From assembly GCF_002222615.2 (NCBI RefSeq), contig NZ_CP022412.2, positions 558,001 through 622,000 of the forward strand: a stretch of 64,000 bases of DNA, written 5' to 3'. Under the pieces are notes generated by a model that was not told the origin of the DNA, ran no database searches, and worked only from the letters and a program-made list of their open reading frames with translations. The position numbers and the translations under genes were made by a program. This DNA is from Bacteroides caccae (GTDB lineage Bacteria > Bacteroidota > Bacteroidia > Bacteroidales > Bacteroidaceae). Of this stretch, positions 17,889 to 26,674 are shown in pieces; within the stretch, counting starts at the first letter, position 1; each line of letters begins with the position of its first letter.

Positions 17889-19475
17889 ATGAAGAAATTA
17901 ATCCTCAGTATCCTGGCATTCAGTCTCGCAACAACTGCTTTGCCACAACAGGTAAAAGAAATAGAAATCCTTCCCAATGAAAAATGGTGGGGAGGAGCTA
18001 CCGACCTCGGCAATAAAATGCCTTTCTGCGATAACACAATAGAAGCCGACCTGCAAACCCAGAATTTTAATAACCAGACTACCCCGTTACTTATCTCGAA
18101 TAAGGGGCGTTATATCTGGTGTGACGGTCCATTCCAGTTTCAACTGAGAGACGGAAAAATCCGCATAGAATCCGCCAGAGGAACAATAGAGTACGCTACC
18201 GCGGGAAACACATTAAAAGAGGCTTACCTGACCGCTTCCGGAAAGTATCTCCCACCCGCCGGTATATTGCCGCCCGAACTGTTCTTCTCAAAACCGCAAT
18301 ACAATACCTGGATAGAGCTTATATATAATCAGAATCAAGAGGATATCCTGAAATATGCAAGAAGTATTATCGACAACGGATTTCCTACCGGCATACTGAT
18401 GATTGACGATAACTGGCAAAAAGATTACGGAAACTTCAACTTCCGCCCGGACAAGTTTCCGAACCCCAAAGCAATGGTTGACGAACTTCATGCCATGGGA
18501 TTTAAAGTGATGTTATGGGTAAGTCCGTTTGTGTCACCCGATAGCGAAGAATTCAGGTATCTAAAGACAAAGGGATATCTGGTAAAAAGAAAAGGTAGTG
18601 ACCAGCCGGCAATTCTCGATTGGTGGAACGGTTCCAGTGCCTGTTATGACCTGAGCAATCCTGAAGCTTATAACCATTTACGGAGTACGCTCAAGAAAAT
18701 GCAGCAAGACTATCATATCGACGGTTTCAAATTCGATGCAGGAGACCCGGAAAGATATCCGGAAAAAGAGGTAGATGTTTTCGACCGCCAATCGTATGAT
18801 ACCGAACAGACTTATTTATGGGCCAAGTTGGGGCTCGAATTTCCATATAACGAATTCCGTGCCTGCTGGAAATTAGGCGGCCAGCCTTTAGTACAACGCC
18901 TGGGCGACAAGAAATACTCATGGGACGGAGTGGCAAGTCTGGTTCCCTCAATGATAGCCGCCGGCCTGTTGGGATATTCGTATGCCTGTCCCGACATGAT
19001 TGGAGGCGGAGAATATTCCAGTTTTCAGGGTATTGATGCGTCCGGTTTTGACCAGACATTGATTGTACGTTCCTGCCAGATACATTCCATGATGCCGATG
19101 ATGCAGTTTTCAGTAGCCCCCTGGCGGATTCTAAGCAAAGAGAACCTGGAAATGTGCATCAAGTATGCCAAATGGCATGAGCAACTGGGTGATTATATAC
19201 TCTCACAGGCAAAAAAAGCCTCTATTACAGGAGAACCCATTGTACGTCACATGGATTATGCCTTCCCTAATCAGGGATTTGAAGAATGCAGAGACCAGTA
19301 TATGTTGGGGGATAAATACCTGGTAGCCCCCATTATGTCCAGCGGCAATACACGTACAGTAAAACTCCCCAAAGGTAAATGGAAAGATGATCTGGGAAAA
19401 GTCTATAAAGGAGGTAAAACGTATACCCTCGACGTCCCTCTTTCACGGCTTCCCTGGTTTGTAGAAGTTAAATAA
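17889..19475 (+). CDS. GH31 glycoside hydrolase, MYORG/alpha-galactosidase-like
   Basis: This 528-residue exported enzyme (signal peptide about 1-20) is a GH31-type TIM barrel. ATG 17889 is used; the open frame continues 40 codons upstream into the HTCS gene, but the signal peptide fixes the start. Barrel landmarks are MIDDNWQ (171-177), KVMLWVSPFVSPDS (206-219) and GFKFDAGD (279-286), whose D283 should be the nucleophile. The acid/base is either D340 or D346 in the segment LGDKKYSWDG. KFDAG[DE] is characteristic of the GH31 branch containing animal MYORG and bacterial alpha-galactosidases rather than ordinary alpha-glucosidases, so an alpha-galactoside substrate is inferred. At 528 residues it is short for GH31: the N-terminal sandwich is reduced. 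It follows the HTCS by 19 bases. Confidence 0.88.
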   Translation: MKKLILSILAFSLATTALPQQVKEIEILPNEKWWGGATDLGNKMPFCDNTIEADLQTQNFNNQTTPLLISNKGRYIWCDGPFQFQLRDGKIRIESARGTIEYATAGNTLKEAYLTASGKYLPPAGILPPELFFSKPQYNTWIELIYNQNQEDILKYARSIIDNGFPTGILMIDDNWQKDYGNFNFRPDKFPNPKAMVDELHAMGFKVMLWVSPFVSPDSEEFRYLKTKGYLVKRKGSDQPAILDWWNGSSACYDLSNPEAYNHLRSTLKKMQQDYHIDGFKFDAGDPERYPEKEVDVFDRQSYDTEQTYLWAKLGLEFPYNEFRACWKLGGQPLVQRLGDKKYSWDGVASLVPSMIAAGLLGYSYACPDMIGGGEYSSFQGIDASGFDQTLIVRSCQIHSMMPMMQFSVAPWRILSKENLEMCIKYAKWHEQLGDYILSQAKKASITGEPIVRHMDYAFPNQGFEECRDQYMLGDKYLVAPIMSSGNTRTVKLPKGKWKDDLGKVYKGGKTYTLDVPLSRLPWFVEVK

Positions 19476-19508
19476 TCCCGAATATTCACACTTCATATAT
19501 AGTATCCC

Positions 19509-20978
19509 ATGAAAAGACTCTTGTTATCTCTTCTTTGTATTCCGGCTCTGTTATTGACTTTCTGCAATGACAAAGTAAACTCCAAAGAAGAAACAGAATC
19601 TCCCGCTTCCAGTGCGCCGGATCAACTGGAGAAAGTAACATACCAACCCTCGGAGGAAATAATTTGTAACCCGGAGAGAGGATTCTTCACTCATCAGGAA
19701 TATGCCACGGACAATAACCACTCCATTACCCCCGCCTTCTTGAAAGAATGTCGGGAGAAAGGCATGAGCCTTATATTCACCGCCTACTATATGAGAGATT
19801 TCAAAGATAAGTTGATCTCCGAAGAATATCTGCAACGGATACGCAACAATATGTTGGCTCTCAGAAAAGGAGGAGCAAAATCTGTATTACGCTTTGCATA
19901 TACTTCCTCTGAAAACGAAAAGCCATGGGATGCTCCCAGGGAACTCACGGAACAGCATATCCAACAACTAAAACCTATTCTGGAAGAATTTTCGGATGTA
20001 ATATGTGTACTCGAAGCCGGATTTGTCGGGGTATGGGGAGAATGGTACTATACTGACCATTATAACTACCAGCCTAAAAAGGGAGAGTATGCTCCCCGCC
20101 GTAAGGTACTGGATGCCCTTCTGAAAGTAATGCCCAAGGACAGAATGATAAGTGTACGGTATCCGGTAGCCAAGTTATTTACTTTCAATATTAACTACAC
20201 CGACACCATTACTAGGAAAACGGCTTATAATGAATCCGACTTATCTCGTATAGCTTTTCACAACGACTGTTTTCTGGCCGACATAGATGACATGGGAACT
20301 TTCGGAGAGAATCCTGATTACAGAAAATTCTGGGAATGGGAAACAAAATATGTAGCCATGGGAGGAGAAACCTGTAAACTGTCGGAATATTCGAACTGCG
20401 AGAATGCTGTAACAGACTTTGCCAAATACCATTGGTCGTATATTAATATTGATTATCATCCCGCAGTCATCAACCAATGGGAGGACGAACAATGCATGAA
20501 GGAAATACAAAAGCGTTTAGGTTATCGCTTCACTCTCTCCGAAGGATATTTTACTCCCAAAGGAGAAATAGGTTGTCCTTATGAAGTGGTGTTAAAGTTA
20601 CAGAATACAGGTTGGGCTGCCCCATTTAATCCGAGAGATGTCGAGATTGTATTTGTCCACAAAAAGAAGAAAGAGAACAAGTATAAGATCAAACTTAAAG
20701 AAGATCCGCGTTTCTGGTTTCCGAATGAGCAGATTACCATTCAGGCTCGATTCGGACTACCGGAATCAATGCCAAGCGGTGAATATGATATTTATTTGAA
20801 TCTTCCCGACCCCAGACCAACCATTTCGGCACGTTGGGAATACAGTATACAATTAGCTAACAAAGATGTATGGAACAAACAATACGGATATAATAAAATA
20901 CACAGTACAATGTTGGTTACTAATTCAAATAAAGCATCTTTCGTTGGAGAAAGTTTAGAAAATTTCCAAGTAAAATAA
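19509..20978 (+). CDS. DUF4874/DUF4832 protein, possible unrecognised TIM-barrel glycosidase
   Basis: This 489-residue exported protein has an N-terminal hydrophobic segment ending at C19; the lipobox (LTFC) is poor because of F at -1, so lipidation is uncertain. Residues about 42-200 match DUF4874 in style (NPERGFFTHQEY) and about 210-470 DUF4832. The first 330 residues read like a barrel of alternating strands and helices. Acidic residues sit where glycosidases often have them: E169 and E178 in VLEAGFVGVWGEWYY, and E287 in VAMGGETC. The last 130 residues look like a beta-sandwich (GCPYEVVLKLQNTGW, PSGEYDIYLNLPDP). It closes locus A, 33 bases after GH31, and is followed by a terminator. Catalysis is my inference; a carbohydrate-binding role is the alternative. 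Confidence 0.75.
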   Translation: MKRLLLSLLCIPALLLTFCNDKVNSKEETESPASSAPDQLEKVTYQPSEEIICNPERGFFTHQEYATDNNHSITPAFLKECREKGMSLIFTAYYMRDFKDKLISEEYLQRIRNNMLALRKGGAKSVLRFAYTSSENEKPWDAPRELTEQHIQQLKPILEEFSDVICVLEAGFVGVWGEWYYTDHYNYQPKKGEYAPRRKVLDALLKVMPKDRMISVRYPVAKLFTFNINYTDTITRKTAYNESDLSRIAFHNDCFLADIDDMGTFGENPDYRKFWEWETKYVAMGGETCKLSEYSNCENAVTDFAKYHWSYINIDYHPAVINQWEDEQCMKEIQKRLGYRFTLSEGYFTPKGEIGCPYEVVLKLQNTGWAAPFNPRDVEIVFVHKKKKENKYKIKLKEDPRFWFPNEQITIQARFGLPESMPSGEYDIYLNLPDPRPTISARWEYSIQLANKDVWNKQYGYNKIHSTMLVTNSNKASFVGESLENFQVK

Positions 20979-21018
20979 TTCAAAGGAACGTCTTCTTTGA
21001 GGGAAAAAGAAAAGGCAG

Positions 21019-21061
21019 GCAAAAACGATACACTCACAAAGTTTGTCGTTTTTGCTTTTTT
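21019..21061 (+). terminator. Locus A intrinsic terminator
   Basis: Perfect 10-bp arms GCAAAAACGA (21019-21028) and TCGTTTTTGC (21046-21055) followed by six T. It lies 40 bases past the last locus A gene. Confidence 0.85.
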
Positions 21062-21072
21062 AGGTACTTTTG
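21042..21072 (+). promoter_or_regulatory. Promoter of the Nudix gene, overlapping the locus A terminator
   Basis: TTTG (21042-21045), a 19-base spacer and TACTTTTG (21065-21072) match the Bacteroides consensus exactly. The -33 box lies in the loop and the spacer covers the second arm and T tract of the terminator. The start codon is 40 bases downstream. Confidence 0.85.
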
Positions 21073-21111
21073 TAATCGAAAAAACCAAAATGCAGTATCT
21101 GCAAAAGAATT

Positions 21112-21633
21112 ATGAAACATCCTCTTGACCTGTTCCAATATTGTCCCGAATGTGGTTCCTCTCATTTCGAAGTCAACAATGAAAAGTCCAAAAAATGTAC
21201 AGATTGCGGCTTTGTCTATTATTTCAATCCATCTTCCGCTACCGTGGCTCTAATCCTGAACGACCAAAACGAGCTGCTCGTCTGCCGCCGTGCCAAAGAA
21301 CCTGCCAAAGGTACGCTCGACCTTCCCGGGGGATTTATCGACATGAACGAAACCGGCGAAGAAGGCGTAGCCCGTGAAGTATTGGAGGAAACCGGATTGA
21401 AAGTGCAACAAGCCGTCTATCAATTCTCACTTCCCAATATTTACATCTATTCCGGTTTTCCCGTGCACACACTTGATATGTTCTTTCTTTGTACCGTAGA
21501 AGATATAAGCCACTTCTCGGCAATGGATGATGTATCAGATTCTTTCTTCCTGCCTCTCTCCGAGATCAATCCGGAAGATTTTGGACTGGATTCTATCCGT
21601 CGAGGACTTAAAAAATTCTTATCCGACAGATAA
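21112..21633 (+). CDS. Nudix hydrolase with N-terminal zinc ribbon
   Basis: This 173-residue cytoplasmic protein should hydrolyse a nucleoside diphosphate linked to another group, such as NADH or ADP-ribose. A zinc ribbon is formed by C11, C14, C29 and C32 (CPECG and CTDCG), as in NudC-type NADH pyrophosphatases. The Nudix box is complete from G74 to L96 (G-x5-E80-x7-R88-E89-V-x-E92-E93-x-G95-L96). The protein is shorter than NudC (about 257 residues in E. coli) and lacks its N-terminal domain, so the exact substrate is open. It is a single gene with its own promoter, unrelated to the sugar locus before it. Confidence 0.9.
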   Translation: MKHPLDLFQYCPECGSSHFEVNNEKSKKCTDCGFVYYFNPSSATVALILNDQNELLVCRRAKEPAKGTLDLPGGFIDMNETGEEGVAREVLEETGLKVQQAVYQFSLPNIYIYSGFPVHTLDMFFLCTVEDISHFSAMDDVSDSFFLPLSEINPEDFGLDSIRRGLKKFLSDR

Positions 21634-21742
21634 TTCGTTAAAATATAACAAATTACGGAAACATATCCCCTTCCATTCTGTCTAATATTTTAATGAGCTT
21701 TAAATTAACAGCCATTAAAATACGTCATTGGAAGATATATAG

Positions 21743-21750
21743 TACTTTTG
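21743..21750 (+). promoter_or_regulatory. -7 box of the TPR/barrel operon
   Basis: TACTTTTG fits TAnnTTTG and is followed by C, as often in Bacteroides. No TTTG is found 19-21 bases upstream. The predicted start point leaves a leader of only about 10 bases before ATG 21766. Confidence 0.55.
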
Positions 21751-21765
21751 CATAAACACCCTATT

Positions 21766-24700
21766 ATGAAAAAAGAAATTACTAGACTCATTTGTGCGAC
21801 TATCTGTTGCGCACCAATTATAGGATTTGCCCAGACAGGTGATAAATTCACTTCGGCTGACAACCTTTATAAAGAAGGGAAAGAACTTTTCCAGGAAAAA
21901 AATTATGCCGCTGCCCTGCCGGCACTAAAGGCATTTGTAAAGCAAAAGCCAACAGCCAGCCTACTCCAAGATGCGGAGTATATGTTGGTCAGTTCAGCTT
22001 ACGAGTTGAACGACAAGAACCGTATCGAATTGCTCCGCAAGTATCTCGACCATTATCCCGATACTCCTTATGCCAATCGTATCTACTCGTTACTGGCTTC
22101 CTGCTACTTCTACGAAGGAAAATACGATGAGGCTATGGCACTCTTCAACTCTACCGACCTCGATTTGCTAAACAATGAGGAACGGGACGACCGCACTTAT
22201 CAACTGGCTACCTGTTATCTGAAAACAAACGATTTGCGGGAAGCTGCTATCTGGTTCGAAACCTTACGTGCCAACAGTCCCAAGTATGCAACAGACTGTG
22301 ATTACTATATTTCTTATATCCGTTACACACAGAAACGCTATAACGAAGCATTGAAAGGTTTCCTGCCGCTACAAGACAATGCTAAATACAAGGCACTCGT
22401 CCCTTATTATATCGCCGAGATTTATGTACAGCTCAAGAATTATGATAAGGCACAAATCGTAGCACAGAATTACCTGTCGGCTTACCCGAATAACGAGCAC
22501 GCCGCCGAAATGTACCGCATCCTAGGAGATGCCTACTACCACTTCGGGCAATATCCCCAAGCCGTAGAAGCATTCAGCAATTATCTGGACAGAGAGCACG
22601 CCGTCCCGCGCCGTGATGCCCTTTATATGCTGGGACTTTCTTACTATCAAACAAAAGTTTATTCCAAAGCAGCAGAGACGTTAGGCAAAGTAACCACAGA
22701 AAACGATGCCCTTACACAGAACGCTTATCTGCACATGGGACTTTCCTACCTGCAATTGGCAGAAAAGAACAAAGCACGTATGGCTTTCGAACAGGCTGCT
22801 GCATCCAATGCCAATATGCAAATCAAAGAACAGGCAGCTTATAACTATGCGCTTTGCCTGCACGAAACTTCTTTTTCTGCCTTCGGCGAGTCTGTCACTG
22901 CTTTCGAGAAGTTCCTGAATGAATTTCCGACCTCTCCATACGCCGAAAAAGTAAGCAGTTACCTGGTAGAAGTTTATATGAATACCCGCAGCTACGATGC
23001 CGCATTAAAATCTATCGACCGGATTGCCAAACCGAGTGCCCAGATACTGGAAGCCAAACAAAAGATATTATTCCAGTTAGGTACACAATCTTTTGCCAAC
23101 GCCGACTTCGAACAGGCTCTTAAATACCTGAACCAGTCTATCGCTATCGGACAATACAACCGCCAGACCAAAGCAGACGCTTACTACTGGTGTGGAGAGT
23201 CATATTATCGTCTCAACCGAATGGTAGAGGCAGCCCGCGATTTCAACGCCTACCTGCAACTGACCACCCAGCCCAATAACGAAATGTACGCGTTGGCTAA
23301 TTACAACTTGGGCTATATCGCTTTCCATCGGAAAGACTATACACAGGCAAGCAACTATTTCCAAAAATATATCCAATTGGAAAAAGGAGAAAACACAACG
23401 GCGCTTGCCGACGCTTACAACCGTATTGGTGACTGCCACCTCCATGTACGTAACTTTGAAGAAGCCAAACATTACTATTCGCAAGCCGAGCAAATGAATA
23501 CTCCTTCAGGAGATTATTCTTTCTATCAACTCGCTCTCGTATCCGGCTTACAGAAGGACTACACCGGTAAAATCACTTTATTGAACCGTCTGGTCGGCAA
23601 ATATCCCGCTTCACCTTATGCTGTAAACGCCATTTATGAGAAAGGGCGTTCCTATGTGCTAATGGATAACAACAATCAGGCTATCACCTCCTTCAAGGAA
23701 CTGCTGAACAAATATCCCGAAAGCCCGGTCAGCCGGAAAGCTGCCGCAGAAATCGGTTTGCTGTTTTATCAGAAAGGAGATTATAACCAAGCGATCGAAG
23801 CATATAAGCAAGTTATCGAGAAATATCCGGGCAGCGAAGAAGCACGCCTCGCCATGCGTGACTTGAAGTCTATTTATGTAGACTTGAACCGTATTGATGA
23901 GTTTGCCGCTTTAGCGAATGCCATGCCGGGACATATCCGTTTCGACGCCAACGAACAGGATTCGCTTACGTATACCGCTGCCGAAAAGATTTATATGAAA
24001 GGCAGAATGGAAGAAGCCAAAACAAGCCTCAACAAATACCTGCAGACTTTCCCCGAAGGAGCTTTCAGTCTGAATGCACATTACTATCTCTGTCTGATCG
24101 GCAGTGAACAGAAGAATTATGATATGATTCTCCTCCACTCCGGCAAGTTATTGGAATATCCGAATAATCCATTTGCGGAAGAAGCACTTATCCTGCGGGC
24201 GGAAGTACAGTTTAACCAACAAAATACGGCAGAGGCACTGGCAAGTTACAAAATGCTGAAAGAGAAAGCAACCAATGTAGAAAGACGCCAGCTTGCCGAA
24301 ACAGGTATCCTGCGTTGTGCCTTCCTGTTGAGAGACGATGTGGAAACAATCCATGCCGCTACCGATTTACTGGTAGAGCCCAAGCTTAGTCCGGAACTAA
24401 GAAACGAAGCGCTCTATTACCGTGCCAAAGCTTATACTAACCAAAAAGCTGGCAAGAAAGCAATGGACGATTATCGCGAATTGGCTAAGGACACACGTAA
24501 CTCTTACGGTGCCGAAGCGAAATATCAGGTTGCCCAAGGGCTTTACGATGCCAAAGAATATGCTGCTGCGGAAAAAGAACTTCTCAACTACATCGAACAG
24601 AGTACCCCTCACGCTTACTGGCTGGCACGCAGCTTTGTCCTTCTATCCGATGTTTATCATGCGACAGGCAAAGATCTGGACGCACGCCAATACCTATTGA

Positions 24701-24783
24701 GCCTGCAACAGAACTATCAAGGTAACGACGATATTGAGAGTATGATTGAAAGCAGACTTCAGAAACTGAAAACTGAAAATTGA
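21766..24783 (+). CDS. Large periplasmic tetratricopeptide-repeat protein
   Basis: This 1005-residue protein has a signal peptide (about 1-23, ending GFAQ) and then consists almost wholly of TPR-type helical hairpins. Repeats show the A-x-Y/F ... A-x-x-x-F ... P pattern, for example YKEGKELFQEKNYAAALPAL, GDYNQAIEAYKQVIEKYPGS and AQGLYDAKEYAAAEKELL. ATG 21766 is preferred over the upstream TTG because it opens the signal peptide. No enzymatic motif is seen. The protein should be a periplasmic scaffold. Its stop is 22 bases from the start of an outer-membrane barrel gene, and the two end at one strong terminator, so they probably form a working pair. Polysaccharide-export systems such as AlgK/AlgE pair a TPR protein with a barrel; whether that applies here is unknown. 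Confidence 0.88.
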   Translation: MKKEITRLICATICCAPIIGFAQTGDKFTSADNLYKEGKELFQEKNYAAALPALKAFVKQKPTASLLQDAEYMLVSSAYELNDKNRIELLRKYLDHYPDTPYANRIYSLLASCYFYEGKYDEAMALFNSTDLDLLNNEERDDRTYQLATCYLKTNDLREAAIWFETLRANSPKYATDCDYYISYIRYTQKRYNEALKGFLPLQDNAKYKALVPYYIAEIYVQLKNYDKAQIVAQNYLSAYPNNEHAAEMYRILGDAYYHFGQYPQAVEAFSNYLDREHAVPRRDALYMLGLSYYQTKVYSKAAETLGKVTTENDALTQNAYLHMGLSYLQLAEKNKARMAFEQAAASNANMQIKEQAAYNYALCLHETSFSAFGESVTAFEKFLNEFPTSPYAEKVSSYLVEVYMNTRSYDAALKSIDRIAKPSAQILEAKQKILFQLGTQSFANADFEQALKYLNQSIAIGQYNRQTKADAYYWCGESYYRLNRMVEAARDFNAYLQLTTQPNNEMYALANYNLGYIAFHRKDYTQASNYFQKYIQLEKGENTTALADAYNRIGDCHLHVRNFEEAKHYYSQAEQMNTPSGDYSFYQLALVSGLQKDYTGKITLLNRLVGKYPASPYAVNAIYEKGRSYVLMDNNNQAITSFKELLNKYPESPVSRKAAAEIGLLFYQKGDYNQAIEAYKQVIEKYPGSEEARLAMRDLKSIYVDLNRIDEFAALANAMPGHIRFDANEQDSLTYTAAEKIYMKGRMEEAKTSLNKYLQTFPEGAFSLNAHYYLCLIGSEQKNYDMILLHSGKLLEYPNNPFAEEALILRAEVQFNQQNTAEALASYKMLKEKATNVERRQLAETGILRCAFLLRDDVETIHAATDLLVEPKLSPELRNEALYYRAKAYTNQKAGKKAMDDYRELAKDTRNSYGAEAKYQVAQGLYDAKEYAAAEKELLNYIEQSTPHAYWLARSFVLLSDVYHATGKDLDARQYLLSLQQNYQGNDDIESMIESRLQKLKTEN

Positions 24784-24805
24784 GAATCTAAAAAACAGAA
24801 ATGAT

Positions 24806-26530
24806 ATGAAACGAGCTTTTTATATAATAGGAGGACTTACACTGGCAATCTCAATACCGTCAGCTCTTCAAGCCCAGACTACCCAACCCAAAGATACGAC
24901 CATGAACCGTACTGTCGTTGTGGAACAAGAATATAATCCGGATATTATGGACGCCTCGAAAGTGAACGTCCTGCCCAAAGTGGAAGAACCGACAGTCAGC
25001 AAGAAAAATGTGGAATACGCCACGACATTCTTTCCGGCGACCTCCGTTCCAGCAGGTCTGATGCGCCCCTATACCGGAAAAGAAACACAACCCGGCAGCA
25101 CTCCCGGATATGTGCGTGCCGGTTATGGCAATTACGGCAATCTCGATGTACTCGCCAATTATTTATTCCGCTTGTCTGATAAAGACAAACTGAATGTACG
25201 CTTCCAAATGGATGGGATGGACGGTAAACTGACCATTCCTTTCACCGACAGCGAGAAATGGAATGCATTCTATTACCGTACACGTGCCAACGTAGATTAT
25301 ACACACCAGTTTAACAAGCTGGATTTGAATATTGCCGGTAACTTCGGACTGAGTAATTTTAACTTCAAACCGGGAAGTGCGAACAGCAAGCAAAAGTTTA
25401 CATCCGGAGATTTTCATGCCGGCATTCATTTCATCGATGAAACCGCTCCCCTGCGTTTCAATGCCGAGACGAATCTGTTGATGTACGAACGTCAGCACAA
25501 TATGCTCAATGAACATACAGACAATACATCGCTTAAAGAAACAATCATACGTACCAAAGGAGATGTCACAGGAGCGATCAACGACCAGCAATCGGTTACT
25601 ATTGCATTAGCTATGAACAATTTCTTGTACAGCGGATATACAAAGAATATCTCCACTGGAGATGAATACTTCAAGAATTATACAACCCTCCTTCTGAATC
25701 CTTATTACGAACTGGATAATGATGACTGGAAATTACACGTCGGCGCCAATGTGGACTTATCTTTCGGATTCGACAAAACATTCCGCGTATCACCGGACAT
25801 CACTGCACAATACATATTCTCTGACAGCTATGTAGTTTATGCCAAAGCAACAGGAGGGAAACTTCTCAATGATTTCCGCAGATTGGAGAGTATTTGTCCT
25901 TATGGCGAACTACCGGACGCCCATCTTTCTTCCACCTGGGGATATGTGCAACGTCCTTACGATACATACGAACAAATTAATGGTACGCTCGGATTCAAGG
26001 CCAGTCCTTATCCGGGAGTATGGTTCAATATATACGGAGGCTACCAGAACTTGAAAAATGACTTATCTTATTCAGCTTTCGGAAGAGCGAGTGTTACCCA
26101 TTTCGAATCTTATCTGAATTTCTCGCAAGATAATACAGACAATCTTTATGTCGGAGGTGAAGTTAGTTACGACTATAAAGAAATCGTGTCTTTATCTGCC
26201 AAGTACACTTATCGTAAATGGGACAGCAAAACAGAAGAATATCTGTTGGCTGTAAAACCTGCCAGCGAAATGTCTTTCAACGTTCGTATTCATCCGATTT
26301 CCGCCTTGAATATCAATCTCAGCTATGACTACATCAACAGGGAAGAAGTGGAAGGATACGCAAAAATGGCTGCTATCAATGATTTGCACATTGGGGCAAG
26401 CTATAATGTGTTCAAAGGAGTATCGGTCTATGCGCAAGTACACAATCTGCTGAACAAGAAGTATCAATACTATTTAGGTTATCCTGCCGAAGGATTCAAT
26501 TTCCTAGGGGGCCTGAGTTTCCGGTTCTAA
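24806..26530 (+). CDS. Outer-membrane beta-barrel protein without plug, partner of the TPR protein
   Basis: This 574-residue protein has a signal peptide (about 1-24), a short periplasmic segment (25-90) with VVVEQEYNPDIMDASKVNVLPKV in outline, and then repeated amphipathic strands rich in aromatic and polar residues (for example YVRAGYGNYGNLDVLANYLF) through to the C-terminus. It ends in LSFRF, the terminal Phe expected of a BAM-inserted barrel. Such proteins are often labelled TonB-dependent receptors, but I see no plug domain (no VIDGVP or GANGVI-type motif), so it may be an open or TPR-gated pore. ATG 24806 is used; an overlapping ATG at 24801 gives no open frame. It follows the TPR gene by 22 bases. 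Its cargo is unknown. Confidence 0.82.
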   Translation: MKRAFYIIGGLTLAISIPSALQAQTTQPKDTTMNRTVVVEQEYNPDIMDASKVNVLPKVEEPTVSKKNVEYATTFFPATSVPAGLMRPYTGKETQPGSTPGYVRAGYGNYGNLDVLANYLFRLSDKDKLNVRFQMDGMDGKLTIPFTDSEKWNAFYYRTRANVDYTHQFNKLDLNIAGNFGLSNFNFKPGSANSKQKFTSGDFHAGIHFIDETAPLRFNAETNLLMYERQHNMLNEHTDNTSLKETIIRTKGDVTGAINDQQSVTIALAMNNFLYSGYTKNISTGDEYFKNYTTLLLNPYYELDNDDWKLHVGANVDLSFGFDKTFRVSPDITAQYIFSDSYVVYAKATGGKLLNDFRRLESICPYGELPDAHLSSTWGYVQRPYDTYEQINGTLGFKASPYPGVWFNIYGGYQNLKNDLSYSAFGRASVTHFESYLNFSQDNTDNLYVGGEVSYDYKEIVSLSAKYTYRKWDSKTEEYLLAVKPASEMSFNVRIHPISALNINLSYDYINREEVEGYAKMAAINDLHIGASYNVFKGVSVYAQVHNLLNKKYQYYLGYPAEGFNFLGGLSFRF

Positions 26531-26565
26531 AGTCAGCAAAAAGATAAATCATAGCAAAATAAATC

Positions 26566-26618
26566 AGTTCCGGCTTAATCTATTACACACGCCAATGTAG
26601 TCAGATTAAGCCGGAACT
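26566..26618. terminator. Bidirectional terminator between convergent genes
   Basis: Perfect 16-bp inverted repeat (26566-26581 and 26603-26618) with a 21-base loop. AGTTTTATC follows on the plus strand and a T-rich stretch on the minus strand. It separates the barrel gene from the facing HU-like gene. Confidence 0.85.
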
Positions 26619-26674
26619 AGTTTTATCAATCAGATTTTATCTTTCTAATCTATCGCAAAAATACTTTAATTATT

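Noticed and set aside
24806-26530. Calling the barrel protein a TonB-dependent receptor
   Set aside because: The plug motifs seen in the three SusC proteins of this window are absent and the protein is too short for plug plus 22-strand barrel.
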